A stretch of 64,000 nt of DNA from CAWFZT01 sp963820415. GTDB taxonomy: Bacteria > Chloroflexota > Anaerolineae > Anaerolineales > Anaerolineaceae. The notes beneath the pieces were generated by a model. The model had not been told where the DNA came from. It did no database searches and saw nothing but the letters and a program-made list of their open reading frames with translations. The stretch covers positions 62,001-126,000 of the forward strand of contig CAWFZT010000015.1 in assembly GCA_963820415.1 (NCBI GenBank), read 5' to 3'. This document shows, one piece after another, positions 43,924-52,043 of the stretch (position 1 is its first letter; each line of letters begins with the position of its first letter). The translations under genes were made by a program, and so were the position numbers.

Positions 43924-46461
43924 CTATTTCTTGTTCGATAACAACTTCGGGAACCAGTACCATAAGACATCTGCGGCAGGTTTTCCATGGATGGAGGATG
44001 ATTTATCCTGCAGGCTGGCTGGGGGGTAATAACCTCTTGAAACGAAGCCATTCACCCAATTGCGTTGGTTGATTGCAACCAGGACGGCATTGTAAATATC
44101 TGCCTGAGCCTTCAAGTCCAAAGATCCGACTTCCTGGTTCGGGGATGGTTGGTCGAGGATCTCAAATCCCTGGCACTTGTCATTTACATTCACGCAACCG
44201 GCCGCTGCTTCAGCGATCGATGGATAATCAATACCGATAAGGGCCGGTTTTTTAGTAAAATCCCTAAGCGGTTTTATGTCCTTATCCAGGATTTTTAAGA
44301 ATGCAGAAGTCATACTTGCCTGAGTGGTCTTATTCTTGTTCAATGGAGCCGACACCAGGATATACACCTGGTCAACCCCGCTGATAAATTTTGGGAAATT
44401 CTTTAATTCATTCGGATAATATATAGCCAGGATAAGCGTGCCCTGAAAGCGCTGACGTATTTCCTTGATCATTTTATTCCATCGAACATCTGCATCACCA
44501 GGAACCCCCGAGGGGGAATTATCTGGAAGTATTCCGTTCGATAACGCTGGGAGCATTCCTTCTTCACCTATTACCAACGCCTTGGCTCTAGTTGCAGTTG
44601 CGAGATCAGCGAAATTGAGCAGAAATGTCCGGTATCTGGCAAACCAGCTATTCCACCAGCCATCGCTCCTTTTGAAATTGGCCCAGGAACTAACATCCGG
44701 ATCAAAGCGGGACTGTGGGAAAATGGCCACATTCAGGTTCTGGTTCTGGAAAGTGGAGGCCATCTGAAGCATATCCGGCCAAAGCGGATCTCTTCCGGGT
44801 TCGTTTTCAAGAATAGGAGGGTTCTCATTTGTATAATGCCAGATGGGCGTCAATATCACCCAATTGGCGCCGATGGCTTGTAAATTCTGAGCCGCATTTC
44901 CTAAATAGGGCTGCCAGGTAGGTGAATAATTGCTAGAGAGTTCTACTCCTGCCACGAATTGTGGTCCTCGGGCAGTAGTCTTGACTGAAACCACCTGACT
45001 CGGCTCTCCCGTAGCCTGCATCCAGTTCCAGTTCTTTACTTCGTTTTGCAGGTTCTGTGGATTCTTCCCCGGTGTGAAAGTATAAACCTGGGCGTTCGGA
45101 TCTTTGGTGGCTTCATCGTCCGCCACACCACACTGATCGTTCCGACAGAAACGGTATTTAACATTTCCAACCAAATTTAAAGGACTGTTGAGTGTAAAAG
45201 TCCACTGGTTGTTTCCCAGCGGCCACATAGGGATTGGTTCAGTCCAGGTAAAAGGATTGAATTGTATACTGACCAGATCGGTGGAAGGCGTGTTTTCAGG
45301 CACCTTGACATTAAAAGTGATTGGGGGAAAATTTTCTGATCCCCAGGAATCAATTGTGTCAATAATAGTCAGGTCTTCGTCCGGAACGATCAGTTGGCGG
45401 ACGCGGAACTGGTTATCATTGGTCAGTTCTGCATTCCAGAAACCATCACCCAAGGAATATTTATACCGCAAATCCAGACCGGCAGGCAATTCGACCATCA
45501 AGTAGTAAGTTCCGTCTGGCAAGGATTTCATAGTCGGGGCGCGATCAGCAATTGTACTAATCCCGCCTTGGAGGTCGGAAAAGGTATTCCCTAGTGGATA
45601 AATATTGCCTACCATTCTTAATGGGACGCCTGTTGTACTTCCTTTGGGTAAATGGACGATAAAGGAGATTTTTACTTTCTTGGTTGGGGTAAGCTGAAGA
45701 GGCGCAGGCGTGGTTGAATCAATAGCTACCATCGCACCTTGGGAATAGGGCTGGTAAGAACCATCGATGCTGTAGGCAACTAGATTGTGCGTACCTGGGG
45801 ATAGTCCTTCCAGAATAAAAGATCCATCCGAGGAAGTGATTGTTTGGATTCCGCCGGCAGTTACCATTACGTTCGGAATGGGTAGATTGGTGGTGGCATC
45901 AATCACCTGCCCCTGGATACGGCCTACTCCCCCTTTATAGGGAAAGTCAGTCCACCCACTGATGGTATCCTTTACGATCCCGGGGGTATTAACATAGTAA
46001 AGCCGGTATCTGACCTGGTTACCTTGGGAGTTATATTCGATGGAAACCGGGTTGCTTTCACGTACATAACGGTAACGAAGGATCGAACCCAGGGTTACCG
46101 GAATTCTTATTGAATAATGGGTATTATCAAGTCGATCCATTGAATAGCGTAAAATATTCAGCGACAATCCGGTTACTTCATCCAACACATCAAGAGATAT
46201 TTTCTCATCTGTCGGGGTCAGGGCCGGGACTTCTACTTCAAAAGTGGTTTCGGCCAGGGGAGAGGGAGTGACAGTAGGTGTGGGTGTTATAGTCGGGGAA
46301 AGTGTCGGAGTCTGAGTGTTAGCCTGAGTCTGTGTTTGAGTTTCAGGGTGAGCTTGAGAAGATACATTCAAGCCTGGTACACATCCTGAGATGAGAACGG
46401 TAACTAACACAATCTGGAAAACGCAGATCAGAAAACTTGATTTGGTCCGGTGAAGGATCAT
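43924..46461 (-). CDS. Large lipoprotein with beta-sandwich modules and a TIM-barrel glycosidase-like end
   Basis: An 845-residue exported protein. A signal peptide ends in the lipobox LISGC with lipidation at Cys27. A low-complexity Thr/Pro/Gln linker (about 37-72) follows. Then come several beta-sandwich modules: two with RYRYVRES-type starch-binding-like patterns, and a carboxypeptidase-regulatory-like repeat (GRIQGQVIDATTNLPIPNVMVT). From about residue 500 the text reads as a TIM barrel (FVAGVELSSNYSPTW, WVILTPIWHY, NVAIFPQSRFD, ALVIGEEGM, LILAIYYPNE), resembling GH113-like glycosidases. An acting glycosidase on bound polysaccharide is plausible but catalytic residues cannot be assigned with certainty. 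Confidence 0.8.
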   Translation of the reverse strand: MILHRTKSSFLICVFQIVLVTVLISGCVPGLNVSSQAHPETQTQTQANTQTPTLSPTITPTPTVTPSPLAETTFEVEVPALTPTDEKISLDVLDEVTGLSLNILRYSMDRLDNTHYSIRIPVTLGSILRYRYVRESNPVSIEYNSQGNQVRYRLYYVNTPGIVKDTISGWTDFPYKGGVGRIQGQVIDATTNLPIPNVMVTAGGIQTITSSDGSFILEGLSPGTHNLVAYSIDGSYQPYSQGAMVAIDSTTPAPLQLTPTKKVKISFIVHLPKGSTTGVPLRMVGNIYPLGNTFSDLQGGISTIADRAPTMKSLPDGTYYLMVELPAGLDLRYKYSLGDGFWNAELTNDNQFRVRQLIVPDEDLTIIDTIDSWGSENFPPITFNVKVPENTPSTDLVSIQFNPFTWTEPIPMWPLGNNQWTFTLNSPLNLVGNVKYRFCRNDQCGVADDEATKDPNAQVYTFTPGKNPQNLQNEVKNWNWMQATGEPSQVVSVKTTARGPQFVAGVELSSNYSPTWQPYLGNAAQNLQAIGANWVILTPIWHYTNENPPILENEPGRDPLWPDMLQMASTFQNQNLNVAIFPQSRFDPDVSSWANFKRSDGWWNSWFARYRTFLLNFADLATATRAKALVIGEEGMLPALSNGILPDNSPSGVPGDADVRWNKMIKEIRQRFQGTLILAIYYPNELKNFPKFISGVDQVYILVSAPLNKNKTTQASMTSAFLKILDKDIKPLRDFTKKPALIGIDYPSIAEAAAGCVNVNDKCQGFEILDQPSPNQEVGSLDLKAQADIYNAVLVAINQRNWVNGFVSRGYYPPASLQDKSSSIHGKPAADVLWYWFPKLLSNKK

Positions 46462-46519
46462 AGAGATAACCCCTTGGAGTAGATGTCTGCCTGGTCTTTA
46501 GATTTATTCCTGAACAGTT

Positions 46520-46963
46520 TTATACGTCTTTCTTCGTAAAACCGAATGTTTGGTGAATTTCCTGCTGGCGATTAGCCAGACTACCCAATACGCCATTGAC
46601 GAACCTGGGTGTGCTGTCGGAGCCAAAATATTTTGCTAATTCGATAGCTTCGTTGATTGCCACTTTGGTCGGGGTACAACCTGAGACTGCAAATTCCCAC
46701 ATCGCAATCCTTATTATATTCCGGTCGATCGCCGCTACCTGATCGAGTGGCCATTCTGGCGCATGTTGAGCGATAAAATCATCTAACATTCGGGTTAACG
46801 GCATAACCCCAAAAACAATTTGCCGTGAAAAATCAGCGAGGATATCATCTAATGGCTCTTCAGTCAAACGTTCCATGAGAGCCTGGGCCGGTTCATGGCC
46901 GGTCATATCGATTTCGTAAAGGACTTGCAAGGCTATACTGCGCGCCTTGGTGCGTGATTTCAT
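46520..46963 (-). CDS. nusB: Transcription antitermination factor NusB
   Basis: A 147-residue all-helical NusB. Marks are TKARSIALQVLYEIDMTGHEP at the start (about residues 5-25, key residues R-x-x-A-L-Q-x-L-Y), DQVAAIDRNIIRIAMWEFAV, PTKVAINEAIELAKYFGSDSTPRFVNGVLGSL (key P-x-x-V-A-I-N-E-A-I-E-L-A-K). It helps rRNA antitermination with NusE. It follows the Asp23 gene by 5 bases. The order asp23-nusB is common in Firmicutes and Chloroflexota, so they form an operon. Confidence 0.95.
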   Translation of the reverse strand: MKSRTKARSIALQVLYEIDMTGHEPAQALMERLTEEPLDDILADFSRQIVFGVMPLTRMLDDFIAQHAPEWPLDQVAAIDRNIIRIAMWEFAVSGCTPTKVAINEAIELAKYFGSDSTPRFVNGVLGSLANRQQEIHQTFGFTKKDV

Positions 46964-46968
46964 AAGGA

Positions 46969-47325
46969 TCAGGATAAACTTTCCGGGCTGTAATCAATAT
47001 CCTCAATATGAATGTTCACTTTACCCACATCCATACCAACCATCTCAGAAATAGCCCTTGAGATCTGGTGTTGGATAGAACGGCTTACATCACGGACGTT
47101 GACATCCCGGCAGAGAATCACGAAAAGATCTGCATATACGGTATTATTTTCAACAAGTATACGGACGCCATTGTTTACACCGTGCTTGAACACACGATTA
47201 ACACCGCCAGGAACACCAGCCATCCGGCTCACGCCGGGTACACTAATAGCGGACAAACGAGCAATCGTGACCAGGACGTCAGGTGCAATCGTGGTTTTTC
47301 CGGGTGGACGGGATTGATCACTCAT
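46969..47325 (-). CDS. Asp23/Gls24 family protein
   Basis: A 118-residue alkaline-shock (Asp23) protein. Typical text is TTIAPDVLVTIARLSAISVPGVSRMAG at the front, VRILVENNTVYADLFVIL in the middle and VGKVNIHIEDIDY at the end. Such proteins are membrane- or envelope-associated in Gram-positives, with no enzymatic role known. It starts at ATG 47325; the Shine-Dalgarno GGAGAATG-like text directly precedes it. A TATAAT box lies 35 bases upstream. Confidence 0.9.
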   Translation of the reverse strand: MSDQSRPPGKTTIAPDVLVTIARLSAISVPGVSRMAGVPGGVNRVFKHGVNNGVRILVENNTVYADLFVILCRDVNVRDVSRSIQHQISRAISEMVGMDVGKVNIHIEDIDYSPESLS

Positions 47326-47359
47326 ACATTCTCCATTAGTTAATATTAATAGATAGTCA

Positions 47360-47365
47360 ATTATA
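47360..47365 (-). promoter_or_regulatory. Possible -10 element for asp23-nusB
   Basis: A TATAAT (minus strand 47365-47360) lies 35 bases before the asp23 ATG. No standard -35 is seen at 16-18 bases. It sits in the only gap between larA and asp23, so a start site here is likely but the box alone is weak evidence. Confidence 0.35.
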
Positions 47366-47415
47366 ACCCCAATCTCTGTGGCCCGGTCTTGTATTGAGTT
47401 GGCTCATTTTCAGTT

Positions 47416-48693
47416 TTATAGAATAATGGGGATTGTATTAGTTGCACGTGGCATGACTGCAATTTGGGATTCTGCCGAAAATCCAGCCTGTACTTTCGCA
47501 AATGCCTCCTGCAAGTTATTGGCAGGTTCCAGGAGTAGGCTTGATACCATTTTGGCGTTCATCTCTGAAACTAAAACAATGTGGATGCGTACTCCTTCTC
47601 GGGCTACCTGGAATGCCTTGTGCGGTCCAACTCGAAAACCCTCCCGTTTAAACTTCTCAAAGACCTCCGGAAAAGTGCGGATATCCTGCATGAAAGATTC
47701 GTAGGACTGGCTACCGCTACCTTCTGGACATGCAGCGACCAGGATGATTGTCCCTCCATCCCTGGTTAGCAGAGCTGAGTGAGTTAGAGCTTTTTGAGAT
47801 TGATAAAAATTAATATCTTTGGGGTGGCCCCCGACAGATGCGATCACTACATCGTAAAGATGGTGGACGTAGGTCTGGCAAATGTTGCGCGCTTCCGGAA
47901 TGCCGGCCCGCATGACTGCTGCCGGATCTCCAGCGTAAGCATTTACAATTTGTTTGTTACTGTTCAATATGGCATTTACGGCAAAATGGATGCCGATCAT
48001 TTTACCAATTTGTTCGATATCTTGCCTCAGAGGGTTTTGATCGTACTCCCCGATAACCGAGTTTTTGTCAACCAGCATGGCGTGGTTGTGATTGATGGTG
48101 TCCCTGCCAGCCAGGCCTATCGCCGCGCTCTTCACTCCTCCAGAAAAGCCCGCGAAATGGTGCGGCTCAATATCTCCAACCACGATGCGCAGGTCGGATT
48201 GGTAGAAAAGTTTATTGGACAGAACATTTGTTCCATTTTGGGTTGAGCCAAGTTCAACCAGGTTATTGATGTCATCGCAGTTATGTGACACGACAGCATA
48301 TTTTTCAATAATCTCTGAAGGAAGGATGCGTGGGTATTCAGTAGACGGCATAGGTTGGTGCGTTCCAGTGGCGATGAAAAGGCGGATTGCTTTTGAAGGG
48401 ATACCGATTCGTTCCAGTTCCTGAAGCAGGGGAGGCAGTAATAACTGATGCGGGACTGGGCGAGTTTTATCGTTTACAGCAATGGCAACCGACCTGGCCT
48501 TAGCATAATCCGGCAAGGAGGATCCAATGGGAGAGAGTATTGCCTGCCTGACTATCTGCAGGGGATCTGGGGCAGCCGGGACGTCTGAAGGAGCGATGAC
48601 ATCTACATTGTAGTTTTCGGGAATTTCTAGCTCCTGAAATATTTTGCCGTAAGGGAGATATAAATTCAAAGCAGAGCTCCTAACCAGTGACAT
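47416..48693 (-). CDS. LarA-family (nickel-pincer) racemase/epimerase
   Basis: A 425-residue protein of the LarA (DUF2088) family. Marks are LPYGK at the start, VAIAVNDKTRPVPH, ATGTHQPM and VVSHNCDD, and the cofactor-anchoring segment DIEPHHFAGFSGGVKSAAIGLAG with the Lys that carries the nickel-pincer nucleotide. VGGHPKDINFYQSQKAL follows. The family interconverts 2-hydroxy acids (lactate, malate or sugar acids). No larB, larC or larE maturation genes are adjacent, so the cofactor must be made elsewhere. ATG 48693 (MSLVRSS) follows a small ORF by about 7 bases. Confidence 0.88.
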   Translation of the reverse strand: MSLVRSSALNLYLPYGKIFQELEIPENYNVDVIAPSDVPAAPDPLQIVRQAILSPIGSSLPDYAKARSVAIAVNDKTRPVPHQLLLPPLLQELERIGIPSKAIRLFIATGTHQPMPSTEYPRILPSEIIEKYAVVSHNCDDINNLVELGSTQNGTNVLSNKLFYQSDLRIVVGDIEPHHFAGFSGGVKSAAIGLAGRDTINHNHAMLVDKNSVIGEYDQNPLRQDIEQIGKMIGIHFAVNAILNSNKQIVNAYAGDPAAVMRAGIPEARNICQTYVHHLYDVVIASVGGHPKDINFYQSQKALTHSALLTRDGGTIILVAACPEGSGSQSYESFMQDIRTFPEVFEKFKREGFRVGPHKAFQVAREGVRIHIVLVSEMNAKMVSSLLLEPANNLQEAFAKVQAGFSAESQIAVMPRATNTIPIIL

Positions 48694-48699
48694 TTGGGA

Positions 48700-48874
48700 T
48701 CAGGCTTGATTCAGCCCGGTATTAATGGCTGCTGCTACCTCATCTGCGCGCATTGAGATACAGTTAATGGATACGGTTCTCACCAGTGGGTGGCTGGGCT
48801 TTGACTAGACTTTCCAGGTGTTCAATGTAACCTCGGATTTTTGGGTCAACAGCAGTAAGGTCTGGGCGGTCCAT
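48700..48874 (-). CDS. Possible small protein (about 57 aa), frameshifted
   Basis: A minus-strand ORF starts at ATG 48874 (MDRPDLTAVDPKIRGYIEHLESL) and reads in clear protein-like codons, then loses frame. Dropping one base in the CCACCC stretch (about 48805-48810) lets it continue (VRTVSINCISMRADEVAAAINTGLNQA) to TGA 48702-48700, just before larA. No family is recognised. The Shine-Dalgarno is weak. The coding appearance on both sides of the break and the placement directly upstream of larA favour a real short gene, but confidence is limited. Confidence 0.4.
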
Positions 48875-49450
48875 GTTTTTCTCACTATCGATAAGATGAG
48901 TTTATTTTATCATCGGAAAGAATTCCTCAGTAGGGGAGTGGTTTCTATTATCATCATCAATTAGAATGCGGAGAATCATTATTCATGAGGAAGAGGGAAT
49001 ACTCACTGATCAATGGAAGCCAATTCCCTCAACTCTCTCTACAAACTTATTTTCAATGAAAACCTGGTGGGGGAAAGGGTCTCGACTGATATATCCAGAA
49101 ATATAGAAATATATTATTATGGTTTCGATAAGTATTATTATCACAAGCATAAGTAGATCCACCATTTAGTAACTGTATTATGGAAAATAAAGCTTTCCTA
49201 TATTCTAGGTGCAACGCTGCTGTGGTCTTCCATCAAAATACCAAGCTATTGTGATACAAATTTTCCCCCACCAGTTCTGAAGATAAACTCTTGAGCAGTT
49301 GCAATATATCAATTTTATTTCTCAGGTAATTTGCTTCAATAATAATTCATCTATACGCAATTGTCAGACATCTGTGGTTTTCCCATAAGCGAGAGACTTC
49401 ACGATCAATAACATAGAAGGGATATAATTAGGTTGTCGCGGATAAGATCT
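48875..49450. other. Gene-free AT-rich stretch
   Basis: About 575 bases without a convincing gene. The stretch is AT-rich with runs such as TATTATTATGG near 49110-49130. No tRNA, IS end, CRISPR or strong hairpin is visible. It is upstream of the plus-strand tyrosine recombinase and the minus-strand small ORF/larA pair, so it probably holds divergent promoters and possibly remnants of earlier insertions. A TATAAT (49423-49428) fits a start site for the recombinase. Confidence 0.6.
49423..49428 (+). promoter_or_regulatory. Likely -10 element for the tyrosine recombinase gene
   Basis: TATAAT sits 22 bases before ATG 49451. The upstream TTG 49433 would lie only 4 bases from this box and would not fit in a transcript, which supports ATG 49451 as the start. 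No clear -35 is seen. Confidence 0.4.
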
Positions 49451-50452
49451 ATGAGTGAACCATTGGTTTCCAGGGAATTTTCTGTTTCCAAGGCAGTCGC
49501 TGGCTTTCTCCAGAGTATCAGCCAGGCGCGGAGTCTTAATACAGCCCGAACTTACAAGAATGCCATGCAAGCTTACCTGGGGATGCTGCACTCTCGCAAG
49601 ATCGACCCGGATAGTCTAGAAATCACAGGGCTATCTGAAGATTCAATTGCCTGGATGGCTACCTACCTCAAGGACCACGCCCCTACTACAGAGCGGCTCT
49701 ATCTAACGGCGATTGCCAGGTTCTTTGAATATCTTGCCGCCGAAAACCTCGCCTCTGTCAATCTTCCTCGCATCCGTTTATTAATCCAACAGCGCGCTCG
49801 CCGGCCGGGAATCCGTTTGCCACAGTTTCCTAAAGAATTTATCGAAAAAGTGTTGGACTACGTGGTGGATCGGGTAAACGCATCTCCTGAAGATGAAATC
49901 GACCAGCTTCGTAATCTGCGTGATCGGGCTTTTCTATTGACCCTGGCTGATACAGGCCTGCGCGTCCATGAAGCTTGCAACCTTCGCCGCGGCGATCTTG
50001 ACTGGAACGAAGGGCGCGCTCTGGTCACGGGAAAAGGCGATCGCCAGGCAGTTGTGCGCTTTTCTAAACGATGTCAACTGGCTTTGAAGGATTATTTATC
50101 CGCGCGTTCAAGCCTGGATGGCAGCACTGGAAAACCCCTTAGTTCTTTACCCTTATTTGCCCGCCATGACAAAGGAGCAGGGAAGAAAATCAAAGCAATC
50201 ACACCCACCACTGGACGGAATATCGTTGCTGAACGTGTGCGAGAATCTTTAGGTGCTGAGGCGGTTGGATCAATCACCCCACATTCTTTCCGGCATTACT
50301 TTGTCACGCGTGTGCTGCAGGCTTCTGGCAACCTGAAGCTTGCCCAGGAATTGGCCCGACATCGCAGCATAGCTGTGACGCAACGCTATGCACATCTATC
50401 AGACAATGAATTGGATCAGGGGTATTTCGAGATATTCGAAGAAGATCAGTAG
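49451..50452 (+). CDS. Tyrosine recombinase (XerC/XerD-like)
   Basis: A 333-residue site-specific recombinase. An N-terminal SAM-like core-binding domain is at about 10-110 (ARSLNTARTYKNAMQAYLG...TTERLYLTAIARFFEYL). Catalytic residues follow in order: Arg in DTGLRVHEACNL, Lys in VTGKGDRQAVV, HSFRHYF with His/Arg, RHRSIAVTQRY with His and the nucleophile Tyr in QRYAHLS. It resembles XerC/D and phage-like integrases. It is flanked by xthA 35 bases downstream and no att-like repeats are visible, so a chromosome-dimer or general role is more likely than a mobile element. Confidence 0.88.
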   Translation: MSEPLVSREFSVSKAVAGFLQSISQARSLNTARTYKNAMQAYLGMLHSRKIDPDSLEITGLSEDSIAWMATYLKDHAPTTERLYLTAIARFFEYLAAENLASVNLPRIRLLIQQRARRPGIRLPQFPKEFIEKVLDYVVDRVNASPEDEIDQLRNLRDRAFLLTLADTGLRVHEACNLRRGDLDWNEGRALVTGKGDRQAVVRFSKRCQLALKDYLSARSSLDGSTGKPLSSLPLFARHDKGAGKKIKAITPTTGRNIVAERVRESLGAEAVGSITPHSFRHYFVTRVLQASGNLKLAQELARHRSIAVTQRYAHLSDNELDQGYFEIFEEDQ

Positions 50453-50487
50453 CTAATAAGCGCATGCTAATATTGAGGCAAATAATT

Positions 50488-51270
50488 ATGGCTATTCGGA
50501 TTACTACCTGGAATATCAATGGGCTACGCGCTGCCCTGGGAAAAGGCTTATTAGATAGCCTGCAATCTTTCAAGCCAGACATATTGTGTCTGCAAGAAAT
50601 AAAAACTCGCCAGGATCAGCTCGATGTGGATGCCCTGAGAAACATCCAGAATCATTTTCCACAAGCAGCTTGGAATCCGGCCCAGCGACCCGGATACAGC
50701 GGTACGGCCACCTGGGCTAATCTCGAACCTGTTTCTGTGGATATCGGAATCGGACTTGGGTTTGAAGAGTTTGACGCGGAAGGTCGTGTGATCATCAGCC
50801 GCTATGCGGATTTCTGGCTATTCAATATCTATTTTCCGAACGGACAACGAGACCTTGGGCGCGTTCCCTATAAACTGGATTTCTATTCCCGCCTGTTAGG
50901 TTTTTGCGACCAACTTCACGCGGAAGGACAGCAGTTGATTTTATGCGGTGATTTCAATACCGCACACAGAGAGATAGATATCCGGCATCCTCGCGAAAAC
51001 TCTCACTCCACAGGCTTTTTACCAGAAGAACGGGCCTGGATTGACCAATACCTGGCACACGGATTTATCGATGCCTTCCGCCATCTTTATCCTGACCGGG
51101 TCGAATATACCTGGTGGACCTACCTGGCCAACGCGCGTAAGAATAATGTAGGTTGGCGGCTCGATTATTTCCTGGTATCTGAAAATCTATTAAACCGGGT
51201 CGAAGATGTTATCAACCATACCCAAATAATGGGTTCCGATCATTGCCCGGTGACGCTTGTTTTACAATGA
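50488..51270 (+). CDS. xthA: Exodeoxyribonuclease III
   Basis: A 260-residue AP endonuclease/3'-5' exonuclease of the EEP fold. Catalytic segments are visible: TTWNINGLRA, ILCLQEIKT (catalytic Glu), LCGDFNTAHREID (Asp/Asn), RLDYFLVS and GSDHCPV (Asp-His pair). ATG 50488 (MAIRITTWN) is used rather than ATG 50464, since the fold begins there. The protein repairs abasic and oxidised sites. The stop at 51268-51270 lies 13 bases before the Mut7-C gene, suggesting co-transcription. Confidence 0.95.
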   Translation: MAIRITTWNINGLRAALGKGLLDSLQSFKPDILCLQEIKTRQDQLDVDALRNIQNHFPQAAWNPAQRPGYSGTATWANLEPVSVDIGIGLGFEEFDAEGRVIISRYADFWLFNIYFPNGQRDLGRVPYKLDFYSRLLGFCDQLHAEGQQLILCGDFNTAHREIDIRHPRENSHSTGFLPEERAWIDQYLAHGFIDAFRHLYPDRVEYTWWTYLANARKNNVGWRLDYFLVSENLLNRVEDVINHTQIMGSDHCPVTLVLQ

Positions 51271-51283
51271 CAATAATTTGATT

Positions 51284-52039
51284 ATGTCTGATGCTACGAT
51301 CAGATTTTATGCGGAGTTGAATATATTCCTCCAAAAGGAGCAAAAATTTACTGGCGTCCCTTTCTCATTTAGTCAGCAAGTATCGATAAAGCACGCTCTC
51401 GAATCCCTTGGTGTACCGCATACCGAGGTTGATTTGATCATCGTCAATGGGGAATTTGTCGATTTTTCCTACATTATCCAGCAAAATGACCTGATCAGTA
51501 TTTATCCAGTGTTCGAAACCATCGATATCCAGCCGATAGTTAAAGTCCGGCCATCTCCGTTACGTGTTTTGCGATTTGTTCTTGACATGCATCTGGGAAA
51601 ACTGGCAGCTTATCTACGCATGCTAGGTTTTGACGCCGATTATTCCAACAATCGCCAGGATGAAGAATTGACCGCCATTTCGATTAATAACGACCGAATT
51701 CTACTAACACGCGATACCGGTTTATTGAAACGTAAGATAATCACGCATGGTTATTTTGTTCATGAAATTGATCCACGCCGGCAGGTCGTAGAAGTATTGA
51801 AAAGGTTCGACCTGGTTGGCGCTATTCACCCTTTTCAACGCTGTTTACGCTGCAATGGCTTAGTGACCGTAACTTCTGCCGATAAGGTTGAAGGCCTGAT
51901 ACCCCTAGGCGTGGAATCCATGTATTACGATTTTTTTCAATGTCAGGATTGCGGCCGGATCTATTGGAATGGAACCCATTACAAGCGGATGGTGCAGTTT
52001 ATCGATAGTATTTTACGAATTGAAAATAGCCATATGTAA
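51284..52039 (+). CDS. Mut7-C RNase-like protein with ubiquitin-like N-terminal domain
   Basis: A 251-residue two-domain protein. Residues 1-85 look like a MoaD/ThiS ubiquitin-like beta-grasp (RFYAELNIFL...LIIVNGEFVDFSYIIQQNDLISIYPVFE). The rest is Mut7-C, a PIN-like RNase (LDMHLGKLAAYLRMLGFDADY, then ILLTRDTGLLKRK) ending in a zinc ribbon (CLRCNG...CQDCGRIYW). ATG 51284 is chosen over the 51257 frame, which only overlaps xthA. The fusion is found widely in bacteria, with the ubiquitin-like part of unknown role. It is convergent with the TPR gene, 4 bases apart. Confidence 0.88.
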   Translation: MSDATIRFYAELNIFLQKEQKFTGVPFSFSQQVSIKHALESLGVPHTEVDLIIVNGEFVDFSYIIQQNDLISIYPVFETIDIQPIVKVRPSPLRVLRFVLDMHLGKLAAYLRMLGFDADYSNNRQDEELTAISINNDRILLTRDTGLLKRKIITHGYFVHEIDPRRQVVEVLKRFDLVGAIHPFQRCLRCNGLVTVTSADKVEGLIPLGVESMYYDFFQCQDCGRIYWNGTHYKRMVQFIDSILRIENSHM

Positions 52040-52043
52040 TAGG

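Noticed and set aside
46260..46360. Tandem repeat of TQTQ/TPTP-type codons.
   Set aside because: It is the low-complexity Thr/Pro/Gln linker of the lipoprotein, in frame, not an independent repeat array.
49451..50452. An integrated phage or genomic island around the tyrosine recombinase.
   Set aside because: Neighbours are housekeeping genes (xthA, typA), no att-like repeats or tRNA junction are visible, and no phage genes occur.
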